DNA from: Pseudomonas sp.
GTDB taxonomy: Bacteria > Pseudomonadota > Gammaproteobacteria > Pseudomonadales > Pseudomonadaceae
Direction: 5' to 3'
Length of the DNA: 64,000 bases
Assembly: GCF_030698175.1 (NCBI RefSeq)
Contig: NZ_JAUYNT010000015.1
Location: 62,001-126,000, forward strand
The notes below the pieces were generated by a model. The model was not told the origin of the DNA. It saw only the letters and a program-made list of their open reading frames with translations, and made no database searches. A program made the position numbers and the translations under genes. Below, piece after piece: positions 8,827 to 16,803 of the stretch. Position 1 is the stretch's first letter, and each line of letters begins with the position of its first letter.

Positions 8827-8842
8827 GTAAAGGCTCGGTAAA
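8827..8842. promoter_or_regulatory. Candidate CpxR box: GTAAA-N6-GTAAA
   Basis: Two GTAAA pentamers start at 8827 and 8838, 11 bases apart, close to one helical turn. CpxR boxes are GTAAA direct repeats with about five bases between. The site lies about 85-100 bases upstream of the spy-like start at 8743, between it and cpxR. A further TTTAC lies at 8773-8777. Autoregulation of the spy-spy-cpxA part of the operon is inferred. Confidence 0.5.
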
Positions 8843-8898
8843 GAACGCCGGCGTCAGCGCTTGCTGGCTTGCGCAGCAACAGCAGCAGCGACTAAGCC

Positions 8899-9576
8899 TC
8901 AGACGCAGTAGTAGTAGCCGCGTCCGCGCAGGGCGAGAATCCGTGGCCGGCCATCGGCATGGGCGCCCAGTTTTTTGCGTAAGTTGCTGACGTGCATATC
9001 GAGGCTGCGGTCGTACAGGCTGAGTTTGCGGCCCAGCGCCAGTTGCGTCAGCGCCGGCTTGTCGACGGGTTCGCCGGGATGCTGCAGCAGCGCTTCGAGA
9101 ATCCGGCTTTCGGACAGCGTCAGCACCACCTCGTGCTCGCCGATACTGGCCACTCCACGGCTCTGGCTGAAACTCAGGTCACCCAGTTCCAGCAGGGCGG
9201 TGCTGGCCACTGGTACGCTGCGGCGCAGCACGGCGCGCAGGCGGGCGGTCAGCTCGCGGGGGTCGCAGGGTTTGGCCAGGTAATCGTCGGCACCGAGTTC
9301 CAGGCCCAGAATGCGGTCCAGCGGTTCACCGCGGGCCGACAGCATCAGTACCGGCAGCTGTGGGTAATCCCGGCGCAATTGCTTGAGTAAATTCAGGCCG
9401 CTGCCGTCGGGCAGCATCACATCCAGAATGACCGCCGCCGGGGTTGCCGCCAGCAAGGCCGAATGGGCGCTATTGCCGTCGTGGCAGGCGCGAACCTGAA
9501 AGCCTTCCTGGCTTAGCCAGCGGGTTAATAACTCGCAGAGTTCGCAGTCATCATCGATCAGCAACAGCTCGGTCAT
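8899..9576 (-). CDS. cpxR: CpxR-like OmpR-family response regulator
   Basis: 225 aa. The receiver domain (1-115) has the acidic pair near the start (LLIDDDCELCELL), the phospho-acceptor Asp in AAVILDVMLPDGSG (near residue 52), and GADDYLAKP with the conserved Lys. The C-terminal winged helix has SRILEALLQHPGEPVDK, YDRSLDMHVSNLRKKLG and LRGRGYYY, typical of OmpR/PhoB members. Its start codon abuts the stop of the coiled-coil protein gene upstream. In P. aeruginosa the syntenic regulator is CpxR, known to influence mexAB-oprM; whether it does so here cannot be seen. Confidence 0.88.
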   Translation of the reverse strand: MTELLLIDDDCELCELLTRWLSQEGFQVRACHDGNSAHSALLAATPAAVILDVMLPDGSGLNLLKQLRRDYPQLPVLMLSARGEPLDRILGLELGADDYLAKPCDPRELTARLRAVLRRSVPVASTALLELGDLSFSQSRGVASIGEHEVVLTLSESRILEALLQHPGEPVDKPALTQLALGRKLSLYDRSLDMHVSNLRKKLGAHADGRPRILALRGRGYYYCV

Positions 9577-9993
9577 TTAACTCATCCAGTCGCGGCGCGA
9601 CTTACGCACGCCGCGCGCCAAGGCGCCGAGAATAAACGCCAGCAGGGCAACCCCGCCGCCAATGGCAAACCACAGTTGCTGCTCGCTGAGCAGCTTGGTC
9701 GGTTGCTGGGCGTGGGCGGCTTTGAGCTGCAGTTTCAGGCGCTGATTGTCTTGGTTCAAACGGCTCAGCTGGGCGTTGCCTTGATCGGCGAGGCCGCTTT
9801 CTAATTGGCTGGCCAGCTCGCTGCGCAAGCGCTCACTCTCGGCCAGGCGTTGCTCCAGTCGGTCGAGTTGCCCGTTGAGGCTGGCGACTTCGGCGTTAAC
9901 CACGCGGGTGACCGGCACCGTGGTGACTTCGGCTTGCACCGACAACGCCGTGAGGGCAAGGGCTGAGAGGAATGCTCGCGAGGCTGTACGCAT
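9577..9993 (-). CDS. Exported coiled-coil protein with C-terminal membrane anchor
   Basis: 138 aa. A signal peptide-like N-terminus (MRTASRAFLSALALTALSVQA) is followed by a heptad-rich coiled coil (about 30-95, with ASLNGQLDRLEQRLAESER). A C-terminal hydrophobic span LWFAIGGGVALLAFILGAL and basic tail RGVRKSRRDWMS come last. This layout resembles the TIGR04211 'SH3 and anchor' proteins (YgiM-like) without the SH3 domain. It ends directly against the cpxR start codon, so it is likely cotranscribed with the Cpx genes and exposed to the periplasm. Function unknown. Confidence 0.7.
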   Translation of the reverse strand: MRTASRAFLSALALTALSVQAEVTTVPVTRVVNAEVASLNGQLDRLEQRLAESERLRSELASQLESGLADQGNAQLSRLNQDNQRLKLQLKAAHAQQPTKLLSEQQLWFAIGGGVALLAFILGALARGVRKSRRDWMS

Positions 9994-10060
9994 GGGAAGT
10001 CCTTTTAAATTTATTGTTATTTTTATCGCTCAAGCTCAGCTATTGCGGGGTTTTCAGTGC

Positions 10061-10360
10061 TTAGGGGAAAACCTGTTTAAAGGGTTTCACCACTACCGAG
10101 GCGTAAACCCCGGCGGCGCGATAAGGGTCGGCATCGGCCCAGGTTTGCGCCGCAGTGAGGGAGTCGAACTCGGCGACTATCAGGCTGCCAGAAAAACCCG
10201 CAGCGCCTGGATCGATGCTGTCGATTGCCGGGTGTGGCCCGGCCAGCACCAGGCGGCCTTCATTTTGCAGTTGCTGCAGGCGAAATAAATGCGCCGGTCG
10301 GGCCTCGAGGCGCTGTGTCAGCGAGTTGGCCACGTCGGTGGCGATAATGGCGTAGAGCAT
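10061..10360 (-). CDS. yciI: YciI family protein
   Basis: 99 aa. The motifs [36 protein letters not shown] and the ferredoxin-like alpha/beta pattern identify the YciI (YCII-domain) family. The conserved His and Asp of the family are present in the RPAHL and ADADPY segments. E. coli YciI is a small dimeric protein without an established role. It lies two bases after yciB in the same direction, an arrangement shared by many gamma-proteobacteria, so the two are probably one transcript. Confidence 0.88.
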   Translation of the reverse strand: MLYAIIATDVANSLTQRLEARPAHLFRLQQLQNEGRLVLAGPHPAIDSIDPGAAGFSGSLIVAEFDSLTAAQTWADADPYRAAGVYASVVVKPFKQVFP

Positions 10361-10362
10361 GT

Positions 10363-10965
10363 TCAGTCCTTGGAGTGGGGCGTGGGGTTGGCCGGGTCTG
10401 CGTCGTGCAGATGGCGCGCCAGGTAGAAGCCTTGGCCGACCAGGAATACTAAGGTCATGGCCAGGCTGCCAAACACTTTAAAGTCGACCCAGATGCTCTG
10501 GAAGGTAAAGGCCACGAACAGGTTGGCGCTACCGGCAAACAGGAAAAACCCGATCCAGGCCAGGTTAAGCCGTCGCCAGATCTCCTGCGGCAGGCTAATG
10601 GCGTGGCCCATCATGCGCTCGATCAGCAGTTTGTCGCCAAACCAGTGGCTGCCAGCAAAGCCCAGGGCAAACAGGCCGTTAAGTACCGGGGCCTTTAGTT
10701 TGAGAAAGGTTTCGTCGTGCAGCAGCAAGGTAATGCCGCCGAACACTAAACAGGCGGCCAGGGTCAGCCATTGGCCTTTTTCCAGCCGGCGCTGGATGGC
10801 GAACAAACTGCCGTAGACCAGCACCGACGCGGCGATCAGTACCGCCGTGGCACTAAAAATGCCGCCTATTTGCAGGCTTTGGCCGGCGAACTCGACGGTG
10901 CGTGGGTCCAGCTTGAAGACGATAAAAAACAGCAATAGCGGGATGAAATCGATGAATTGTTTCAC
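10363..10965 (-). CDS. yciB: Inner-membrane-spanning protein YciB (septation protein A homologue)
   Basis: 200 aa from a GTG start giving [20 protein letters not shown], the standard YciB N-terminus. The frame is open 13 codons upstream to a TTG, but family alignment favours GTG. Five membrane spans are visible, and [21 protein letters not shown] and [20 protein letters not shown] are family hallmarks. YciB/IspA affects cell-envelope synthesis and septation, interacting with elongation and division proteins in enterics. No strong ribosome-binding site precedes the GTG, suggesting modest translation. It is divergent from rnm, with 71 bases between the start codons. Confidence 0.88.
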   Translation of the reverse strand: MKQFIDFIPLLLFFIVFKLDPRTVEFAGQSLQIGGIFSATAVLIAASVLVYGSLFAIQRRLEKGQWLTLAACLVFGGITLLLHDETFLKLKAPVLNGLFALGFAGSHWFGDKLLIERMMGHAISLPQEIWRRLNLAWIGFFLFAGSANLFVAFTFQSIWVDFKVFGSLAMTLVFLVGQGFYLARHLHDADPANPTPHSKD

Positions 10966-11036
10966 AACGGCAGCCAGAACGAGGATGAGGCGGCATAATA
11001 ACAAACATCAAACTAATCGAAAGCATTCAGAGCCTT

Positions 11037-11900
11037 ATGAACGTCGACCTGCATTGTCACAGTAGCGCCTCCGACGGTGCCCTCGCGCCCGCCGTGGTGG
11101 TTGCCCGCGCCCACGAACACGGGGTGCAAATGCTCGCGTTGACCGATCACGACACCCTCGAAGGCTTGGCGGAGGCGCGCAACGCGGCCGACGCGCTGGG
11201 CATGCAGCTGATTAATGGCGTGGAACTGTCTTGTCTGTGGGGCGGGGCGACTATTCATGTGCTCGGCTATGGCTTCGCCCTCGATGCGCCAGATTTGCTG
11301 CAAGCAATCAGCGAGTTACGTGATGGCCGCTGGCTGCGCGCCGAAGAAATCAGCCAACGTCTGGCTGCGAAAGGCATGCCCGGCGCTTTGGAAGGCGCCC
11401 GCGCCGTGCAGCAGGAACTGGGCGACAGTGGTAATGCCCCGGCGCGGCCGCACTTTGCCGAGTTTATGGTGCGCGCCGGTTTTGTTCGGGATCGCGCCGA
11501 GGCGTTTCGCAAATGGCTGGGTTCCGGCAAGCTGGGCGACGTTAAGCAGCATTGGCCAAGTTTGCCGCAAGCGGTGGCCACCCTGCGTGGTGCCGGCGCG
11601 TGGGTCAGCTTGGCCCATCCTTGGCAATACGATTTCACCCGCAGCAAGCGCCGCAAGCTGATTATTGAGTATCAGGCGGCGGGTGGTCAGGCCTTGGAAG
11701 TGGTTAATGGCATGCAGCCGGCCGAACAGGTCGGCGGTCTGGCTATTTTGGCCCGTGAATTTGGCTTGATGGCCAGCGTTGGCAGTGATTTTCACGCGCC
11801 TGGCGACTGGTCTGAACTGGGCATGTATCGCCCGCTCCCGGATGATTTGTCGCCACTTTGGGTTCATTTCAATGACTATCGGCCAGCTGCTAATTGCTGA
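11037..11900 (+). CDS. rnm: PHP-domain 5'-3' exoribonuclease, RNase AM type (YciV/TrpH)
   Basis: 287 aa. PHP metal-site motifs are in order: VDLHCHSSASDGAL at the N-terminus, LTDHDTLEGL, NGVELSC, WVSLAHPWQYDF and the C-terminal ASVGSDFHAPG. The protein matches the YciV/TrpH family, whose E. coli member (RNase AM) is a 5'-3' exonuclease that matures the 5' ends of 23S, 16S and 5S rRNA. The neighbour order rnm-yciO-(scpA-scpB)-rluB is conserved in gamma-proteobacteria and supports the assignment. The symbol follows E. coli; many databases simply list a PHP-domain protein. Confidence 0.85.
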   Translation: MNVDLHCHSSASDGALAPAVVVARAHEHGVQMLALTDHDTLEGLAEARNAADALGMQLINGVELSCLWGGATIHVLGYGFALDAPDLLQAISELRDGRWLRAEEISQRLAAKGMPGALEGARAVQQELGDSGNAPARPHFAEFMVRAGFVRDRAEAFRKWLGSGKLGDVKQHWPSLPQAVATLRGAGAWVSLAHPWQYDFTRSKRRKLIIEYQAAGGQALEVVNGMQPAEQVGGLAILAREFGLMASVGSDFHAPGDWSELGMYRPLPDDLSPLWVHFNDYRPAANC

Positions 11901-11913
11901 AGAGGGACCTCAC

Positions 11914-12540
11914 GTGAGTCAGTTCTTCCAGATTCACCCGCAAAGCCCGCAGGCGCGCCTGATTAAACAGGCGGTGGAGATCATCAAGGCGGGTGGGGTG
12001 ATCGTCTATCCGACCGATTCGTCCTACGCCATTGGTTGCCGTATCGGTGACAAGGCGGCGGTCGAGCGGATTCGCCGGCTGCGCCAGCTGGACGACAAGC
12101 ACAACTTCACCCTGGTCTGCAGCGACCTCTCGCAACTGGGCCTGTTTGCCAAGGTCGATACCGGCGCCTTTCGCCTGCTCAAGGCCCATACGCCGGGGCC
12201 TTACACCTTTATCCTGGATGCCACCCGGGAAGTGCCGCGTATGGTGCTGCACCCCAAACGTCGCACCATAGGCCTGCGGGTGCCGGGGCATCCAATTGCC
12301 ATGGCTTTACTGGCCGAGCTGGGCGAGCCGCTGATGAGCGTCAGCCTGATCATGCCCGGCGCCACTGAGCCACTGAGCGACCCCTACGAGATGCGCCAGT
12401 TGCTTGAGCATCATGTCGACCTGATTATCGATGGCGGCTTGGGCGGCTTGGAGGCCTCCACGGTGATTAATTTGGTCGACTCCGAGCCGCAGGTGGTACG
12501 GGTCGGTTGTGGCGATCCTTCGGCCTTTACCGCGCAGTAA
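11914..12540 (+). CDS. yciO: YciO, Sua5/YrdC-fold L-threonylcarbamoyladenylate synthase-like protein
   Basis: 208 aa from a GTG preceded by AGAGGGA. An upstream extension of 45 codons overlaps rnm and is not credible. Family motifs are KAGGVIVYPTDSSYAIGC, the nucleotide-binding ARRIRRLRQ-like segment RIRRLRQLDDKHNFTL, GPYTFILDATREVPR and RTIGLRVPGHPIA. YrdC/Sua5 makes the threonylcarbamoyl-AMP used for tRNA t6A. YciO is a paralogue with weak activity of this kind. It starts 13 bases after rnm and is probably in the same operon. Confidence 0.87.
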   Translation: MSQFFQIHPQSPQARLIKQAVEIIKAGGVIVYPTDSSYAIGCRIGDKAAVERIRRLRQLDDKHNFTLVCSDLSQLGLFAKVDTGAFRLLKAHTPGPYTFILDATREVPRMVLHPKRRTIGLRVPGHPIAMALLAELGEPLMSVSLIMPGATEPLSDPYEMRQLLEHHVDLIIDGGLGGLEASTVINLVDSEPQVVRVGCGDPSAFTAQ

Positions 12541-12590
12541 CTGCGCTTGCCGCGACCAAGCCCAGTCCATGCCCGCCCCCGAGATTAGCC

Positions 12591-13418
12591 ATGCACACTG
12601 AATCATCGCTCGCGCCGGCAGAGAATTCGGCGCCCGTGCAGCAAGAACTGCAGTTCGCCATGGTCTATGGCCAGGCGCTGACCGAGTTGCCGGTGGATCT
12701 GTACATTCCGCCGGATGCGCTGGAAGTCTTTCTCGAGGCCTTCGAGGGCCCACTCGATCTGCTGCTGTACCTGATCCGCAAACAGAATATTGATGTGCTG
12801 GACATTCCCGTTGCGGAAATCACCCGCCAATACATGGGCTACGTCGAGCTGATGCAGTCGGTGCGGCTGGAGCTGGCGGCCGAATACCTGGTGATGGCGG
12901 CGATGCTCGCCGAGATCAAGTCGCGCATGCTGCTGCCGCGCTCGGCGGCATTCGAAGAAGAGGAAGACGATCCGCGCGCCGAGCTGATCCGCCGCCTGCA
13001 AGAGTACGAACGCTACAAGGCTGCCGCCGAAGGGCTGGATCAGTTGCCACGGGTCGGTCGCGATATCACCGTGCCGGCTCTCGAAGCACCACAGGCGCGG
13101 GCGCGCAAGCTATTGCCGGACGTCAGCCTGGAAGAATTATTGCTGTCGATGGCCGAAGTGCTGCGCCGCGCCGATATGTTTGAAAGCCACCAGATCAGCC
13201 GCGAAACCCTGTCCACCCGCGAGCGCATGAGCGCCGTGCTGGAGGCCTTGAAAGGTGGTGCCTTCGTGCCCTTTGTCGCGCTGTTTCTGGCCGAAGAAGG
13301 CCGCCTTGGAGTGGTGGTAACCTTTATGGCGATACTCGAGCTGATCAAAGAGTCGCTGGTGGAGCTGGTGCAGAACGAAGCTTTTGGACCTATCCATGTG
13401 CGGGCGCGGGCTGAATAG
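12591..13418 (+). CDS. scpA: Segregation and condensation protein A
   Basis: 275 aa from the ATG at 12591. The core begins LEVFLEAFEGPLDLLLYLIRKQNIDVLDIPVA, the kleisin N-terminal helix that binds the SMC neck. Next come YLVMAAMLAEIKSRMLLP and the C-terminal winged-helix end FVALFLAEEGRLGVV. ScpA links the two heads of SMC and, with ScpB, forms the condensin that organises the chromosome. An N-terminal extension of about 45 residues precedes the conserved part, common in pseudomonads. The stop is followed by an eight-copy heptamer repeat that fills the gap to scpB. Confidence 0.92.
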   Translation: MHTESSLAPAENSAPVQQELQFAMVYGQALTELPVDLYIPPDALEVFLEAFEGPLDLLLYLIRKQNIDVLDIPVAEITRQYMGYVELMQSVRLELAAEYLVMAAMLAEIKSRMLLPRSAAFEEEEDDPRAELIRRLQEYERYKAAAEGLDQLPRVGRDITVPALEAPQARARKLLPDVSLEELLLSMAEVLRRADMFESHQISRETLSTRERMSAVLEALKGGAFVPFVALFLAEEGRLGVVVTFMAILELIKESLVELVQNEAFGPIHVRARAE

Positions 13419-13472
13419 GAAATGGGAAATGGGAAGTGGGAAGTGGGAAATGGGAAATGGGAAGTAGGAAGT
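13417..13472. repeat. Tandem heptamer array (A/G)GGAA(A/G)T, eight copies
   Basis: Eight exact seven-base units run from 13417 to 13472: AGGAAAT, GGGAAAT, GGGAAGT, GGGAAGT, GGGAAAT, GGGAAAT, GGGAAGT, AGGAAGT. They start inside the scpA stop codon and end seven bases before the scpB ATG, so the last purine-rich units also serve as the scpB ribosome-binding region. Loss or gain of a unit would change spacing but not frame. Confidence 0.95.
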
Positions 13473-13479
13473 TGAAGCG

Positions 13480-14283
13480 ATGAACCTGACTGAACCCCGC
13501 GAGCTGGCCTCGCTACTCGAGGCGTTTTTATTGGCCAGCGGCAAGCCGCAGTCGTTGGAGCGCTTTTATGAGTTGTTTGAGGAGGCTGAACGGCCGGAAC
13601 CGGCGGTGTTCAAAAAAGCCCTGACGCTGCTGGCTAAGTCCTGCGAGGGCCGCTCCTTTGAGCTAAAGGAGGTGGCGACCGGTTACCGCCTGCAGGTGCG
13701 TGAGCGTTTTGCGCCTTGGGTCGGCCGGCTGTGGGAGGAGCGTCCGCAGCGTTATTCGCGGGCCATGCTGGAAACCTTGGCGCTAATTGCCTATCGCCAG
13801 CCGATCACCCGTGGCGAGATCGAAGATATTCGCGGCGTGGCGGTCAACAGCCATATCGTCAAAACCCTGCTGGAGCGTGAGTGGATTCGCGTCGTCGGCT
13901 ATCGCGATGTACCGGGCAAGCCTGCGATGTTGGCCACCACCAAGCTGTTTCTCGATCACTTCAACCTCAAGGGCCTGGATGAGTTGCCGACCATGGCCGC
14001 CTTGCGCGAGCTTGAGCCTGAACCCTTGTTTGCTCCGGACGATGATCTGCCTGCGCCAGCAGGCTTGCAGGCCCGCGTCGATGCCGAGGATGGCCAGGAG
14101 GTGGACGGTGGGTTGCGCGATGAAACCAGTTTCCGCAGCCTGCTGGTTGAACTGGACGATATGGAGCAGGGCTTGAAAAGCGATTTTGATGATTTGCTTG
14201 ATGCAACTCTGGAGCCGGATGCAGAGGGCGAGGCGGCCGTCGAGCTGGCGTCGCGGGACGTCGCCGAGGCGAGTCTGCACTGA
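13480..14283 (+). CDS. scpB: Segregation and condensation protein B
   Basis: 267 aa. The two winged-helix domains of ScpB are recognisable in order: LASLLEAFLLASGKPQSLER near the N-terminus, then RPQRYSRAMLETLALIAYRQPITRGEIEDIRGV and GKPAMLATTKLFLDHFNL. The C-terminal 90 residues are acidic and low in complexity, probably flexible. ScpB dimers bind ScpA and complete the SMC condensin. The start ATG follows AGGAAGTTGAAGCG, so the ribosome-binding site is part of the heptamer repeat, and changes in copy number could alter expression; this is inference. Confidence 0.92.
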   Translation: MNLTEPRELASLLEAFLLASGKPQSLERFYELFEEAERPEPAVFKKALTLLAKSCEGRSFELKEVATGYRLQVRERFAPWVGRLWEERPQRYSRAMLETLALIAYRQPITRGEIEDIRGVAVNSHIVKTLLEREWIRVVGYRDVPGKPAMLATTKLFLDHFNLKGLDELPTMAALRELEPEPLFAPDDDLPAPAGLQARVDAEDGQEVDGGLRDETSFRSLLVELDDMEQGLKSDFDDLLDATLEPDAEGEAAVELASRDVAEASLH

Positions 14284-14465
14284 CGGGTCAGCTTTGCGCT
14301 GTACAAAAAACAGACAGTCGGGCGGGCTGATTTAAGCCCTAACCGTGCGCCTGATGGCTAATCAGCGTATGCTTCGCGCCCTTTTGGCGATTGCTCGCCA
14401 TATTTACGCAATAGCCGTTCGGCAAATAATGCGTTTCATCTACTGCTACACCGGGAGGTGCCAAG

Positions 14466-15575
14466 ATGAGTGATACCGATTTAGGTCCAGCTGGCGAAAA
14501 ATTACAGAAGGTTTTGGCGCGCATGGGCCTCGGCTCGCGTCGTGATCTCGAAACCTGGATCAGCCTCGGCCGCGTCAAGGTCAATGGCGTCGTTGCCAAG
14601 CTCGGTCACCGGGTTGATTCGCTGGATGCCATCAGCCTCGATGGCCGTTTGCTCAAGCGCGAAGAGGGTGCCGAATCGGTCCGTCGCGTGCTGATCTACA
14701 ACAAGCCCGACGGCGAAATCTGCACCCGTGACGACCCAGAAGGTCGGCCAACCGTATTCGATCGTTTGCCCAAGCCCAAAGAAGGTCGCTGGATCAATAT
14801 CGGTCGCCTCGACATCAACACTACCGGGCTGCTGATGTTCACCACCGACGGTGAATTGGCCAATCGTTTGATGCACCCTTCCTTTCAGATGGATCGCGAA
14901 TACGCCGTGCGCGTACGTGGCGAAGTCGATGAGGAGATGCTTGAGCGTTTGAAAGCCGGCGTGGTGCTGGAAGACGGCCCGGCGCGCTTCACCGACATCA
15001 AAGAAGCCCCCGGCGGCACCGGTTTCAACCACTGGTATCACTGCGTGGTGATGGAAGGTCGTAACCGCGAAGTGCGTCGTCTGTGGGAATCCCAGGGCGT
15101 GGTGGTCAGCCGCCTGAAGCGCGTGCGCTTTGGTCCGGTATTTATGACCTCCGAGTTGACCATGGGCCGCTGGCGCGAAATGGGCCAGCGTGAAATCGAC
15201 ATCCTCAGTGAGGAAGTCGGTTTGACCCCAGTGGCGCTGCCGGCCATGACCGATAAGGCCCGTGACAAGCTGGTGCGTCAGCAGCGTAAATCGGCCAAGC
15301 CGGTGGGTCGCGCTGGCCGTCAGGAGCGCACTCTGCGCCCGGCCAGCGGTGGCCGTGGTGAGCGCGCCGCAAGTGGTGACTCGAGCCGTGGCTCGCAAGT
15401 GGCCGAGCGCCCAAGCGATGTCAATAAGCGTCCCGCCAAGCCGGCCGGCCGTCAGCAAGAGTCCGGCGAGCGCGGTTCGCGTCAACCGGGTTCGGCGCCA
15501 GATAAACGTCGCGGTCCGCCGGCAACTGACGGTCAGCGTCCTGGCTTTGGTCGTGGTCCGCGTAAATCGCAGTAA
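14466..15575 (+). CDS. rluB: 23S rRNA pseudouridine(2605) synthase RluB
   Basis: 369 aa from an ATG after GGGAGGTGCCAAG. It has an N-terminal S4 RNA-binding domain (about 12-60, EKLQKVLARMGLGSRRDLE), then the RsuA-type catalytic domain with GRLDINTTGLLMFT, whose Asp (near 117) is the nucleophile. Further hallmarks are LMHPSFQMDREYAVRV and GRNREVRRLWESQG. RluB modifies U2605 of 23S rRNA. Residues from about 265 to the end form an Arg/Gly/Ser/Pro-rich tail of roughly 100 residues, likely disordered and RNA-binding. Such tails are longer in pseudomonads than in E. coli. Confidence 0.92.
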   Translation: MSDTDLGPAGEKLQKVLARMGLGSRRDLETWISLGRVKVNGVVAKLGHRVDSLDAISLDGRLLKREEGAESVRRVLIYNKPDGEICTRDDPEGRPTVFDRLPKPKEGRWINIGRLDINTTGLLMFTTDGELANRLMHPSFQMDREYAVRVRGEVDEEMLERLKAGVVLEDGPARFTDIKEAPGGTGFNHWYHCVVMEGRNREVRRLWESQGVVVSRLKRVRFGPVFMTSELTMGRWREMGQREIDILSEEVGLTPVALPAMTDKARDKLVRQQRKSAKPVGRAGRQERTLRPASGGRGERAASGDSSRGSQVAERPSDVNKRPAKPAGRQQESGERGSRQPGSAPDKRRGPPATDGQRPGFGRGPRKSQ

Positions 15576-15594
15576 GGCATTAATGCCTCAGTAA

Positions 15595-15650
15595 AATCAG
15601 CAGACAAAAAGAAGGGCTCCAATAGGAGCCCTTCTTTTTGTCTGCTGATT
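15595..15650. terminator. Bidirectional terminator, 26-bp perfect stem
   Basis: The arms 15595-15620 and 15625-15650 are exact reverse complements around an AATA loop. The inner stem GAAGGGCTCC is flanked by A-runs on the left and T-runs on the right. It therefore works in both directions between the convergent rluB and diguanylate cyclase genes. A shorter perfect palindrome, AGGCATTAATGCCT, lies just before it at 15575-15588. Confidence 0.93.
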
Positions 15651-15664
15651 CGCTCTGGACTGTT

Positions 15665-16591
15665 TTAACTGGCCACGACCAGGCGATTGCGACCATCGCC
15701 TTTGGCCGCGTACATGGCGCAGTCGGCGCGGTGCATGATGCTGCGGATCGACTCGCCAGCGTGCAGGGTGGCGCAACCGAGGCTGACCGACAGTTCAATC
15801 GCGCGGCCCTGGGCCAGGCATTGCAGCTCCATCACCGCACGGCGCAGGCGTTCGCCAATCATCGCGGCGGCTTCGCTGCTGGTATTGGACATCACCACCA
15901 AAAACTCTTCGCCGCCAAAGCGAAACACCATGTCGATATTGCGCAATTGGGCTTTAAGGGTGGCGGCAAGGGCTTTAAGCACTTCGTCACCGGTGCTGTG
16001 GCCGAAGCTGTCGTTGATCCGTTTGAAGTGATCAAGGTCGAGCATCAGCAGCGATAGGGGTTGCTGGTTGCGTTCGGCCAGATCAACTTCACGCTGCAGC
16101 ACCTGATCCATCGCCAGGCGATTGCCGGTCTCGGTCAGTGGGTCGCGCAAGGCGCTGCGCATGGCGTTGCGATAGAGCAGGGCGTTGCGCAGCGGAAACA
16201 GCAAGCTGGCCAGCAGCGATTCGAGTTGTGCGAGTTCCTCTTCCGAGAAGCGCACGCTGCGGCGAAAGGTCAGCTCACCGAGGTATTCACCTTCGTGGCT
16301 GAGGCGATAGCAGGCCGAGTGACTGGCGCGCACGCCCATCTCCAGGCGCAAATCGCTGGCGGCCAATTGATAGCTCAAAGCCCCCAGTGGTACCAGGCGC
16401 TGTACTTCACGGAAGAACAGGCTAAGGATGCGCTCGGCTTCGAGGCTGGTCTGCAACTGCAGGGTTAGCTGCTGGCGCAGTTGCGCCAGGCTGACCGGCC
16501 GCAGTGATTGGGTACGGTTGCCCGTGAAGCCCAAGCGTTGCAGTTTGGCTGCGTCGAAGTCGATGGTGTTGGTTTGGCTGTGAGAAATCAT
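15665..16591 (-). CDS. Diguanylate cyclase with GGDEF domain
   Basis: 308 aa. Residues about 40-150 look like a GAF-type sensory domain. The GGDEF domain follows, with DPLTETGNRLAMDQVL, LSLLMLDLDHFKRINDSFGH and the active-site FRFGGEEFLVVMSN (near 227). An RNID tetrad ends five residues before GGEEF, matching the RxxD inhibitory I-site, so product feedback by c-di-GMP is expected. No membrane span is seen, so it is cytoplasmic. A homologue occupies the same place in P. aeruginosa (PA3177). The ligand of the N-terminal domain is unknown. Confidence 0.9.
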   Translation of the reverse strand: MISHSQTNTIDFDAAKLQRLGFTGNRTQSLRPVSLAQLRQQLTLQLQTSLEAERILSLFFREVQRLVPLGALSYQLAASDLRLEMGVRASHSACYRLSHEGEYLGELTFRRSVRFSEEELAQLESLLASLLFPLRNALLYRNAMRSALRDPLTETGNRLAMDQVLQREVDLAERNQQPLSLLMLDLDHFKRINDSFGHSTGDEVLKALAATLKAQLRNIDMVFRFGGEEFLVVMSNTSSEAAAMIGERLRRAVMELQCLAQGRAIELSVSLGCATLHAGESIRSIMHRADCAMYAAKGDGRNRLVVAS

Positions 16592-16775
16592 GGTGAACCC
16601 CAGGCGCTAAGTGCGTCGACACTAGGCTTAAAGCGATTTCCGTGCCATTTGCTGGTATTGTTAAAAAACTCTTTATGTTTCAGTTAGTTAGTTGTTTTTA
16701 TTGGTGTCTGGTGGCAGCTGTTTGCCGGTGTTTTGGCGTTGATGCTGGCAATGTGCTGCCGTTCACAAAAGCTGG

Positions 16776-16793
16776 CCGCCGGGAAACCGGCGG
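16776..16793 (-). terminator. Hairpin terminator after the yciK-like gene
   Basis: CCGCCGG and CCGGCGG form a perfect 7-bp stem with a four-base loop. On the minus strand it lies just past the yciK-like stop (16804) and is followed by CCAGCTTTTG. The rest of the 212-base gap 16592-16803 is AT-richer and shows no gene. Confidence 0.6.
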
Positions 16794-16803
16794 TTCGGTT
16801 TGC

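Noticed and set aside
13417..13472. Considered as a CRISPR array
   Set aside because: Units are only seven bases with no spacers and no cas genes nearby.
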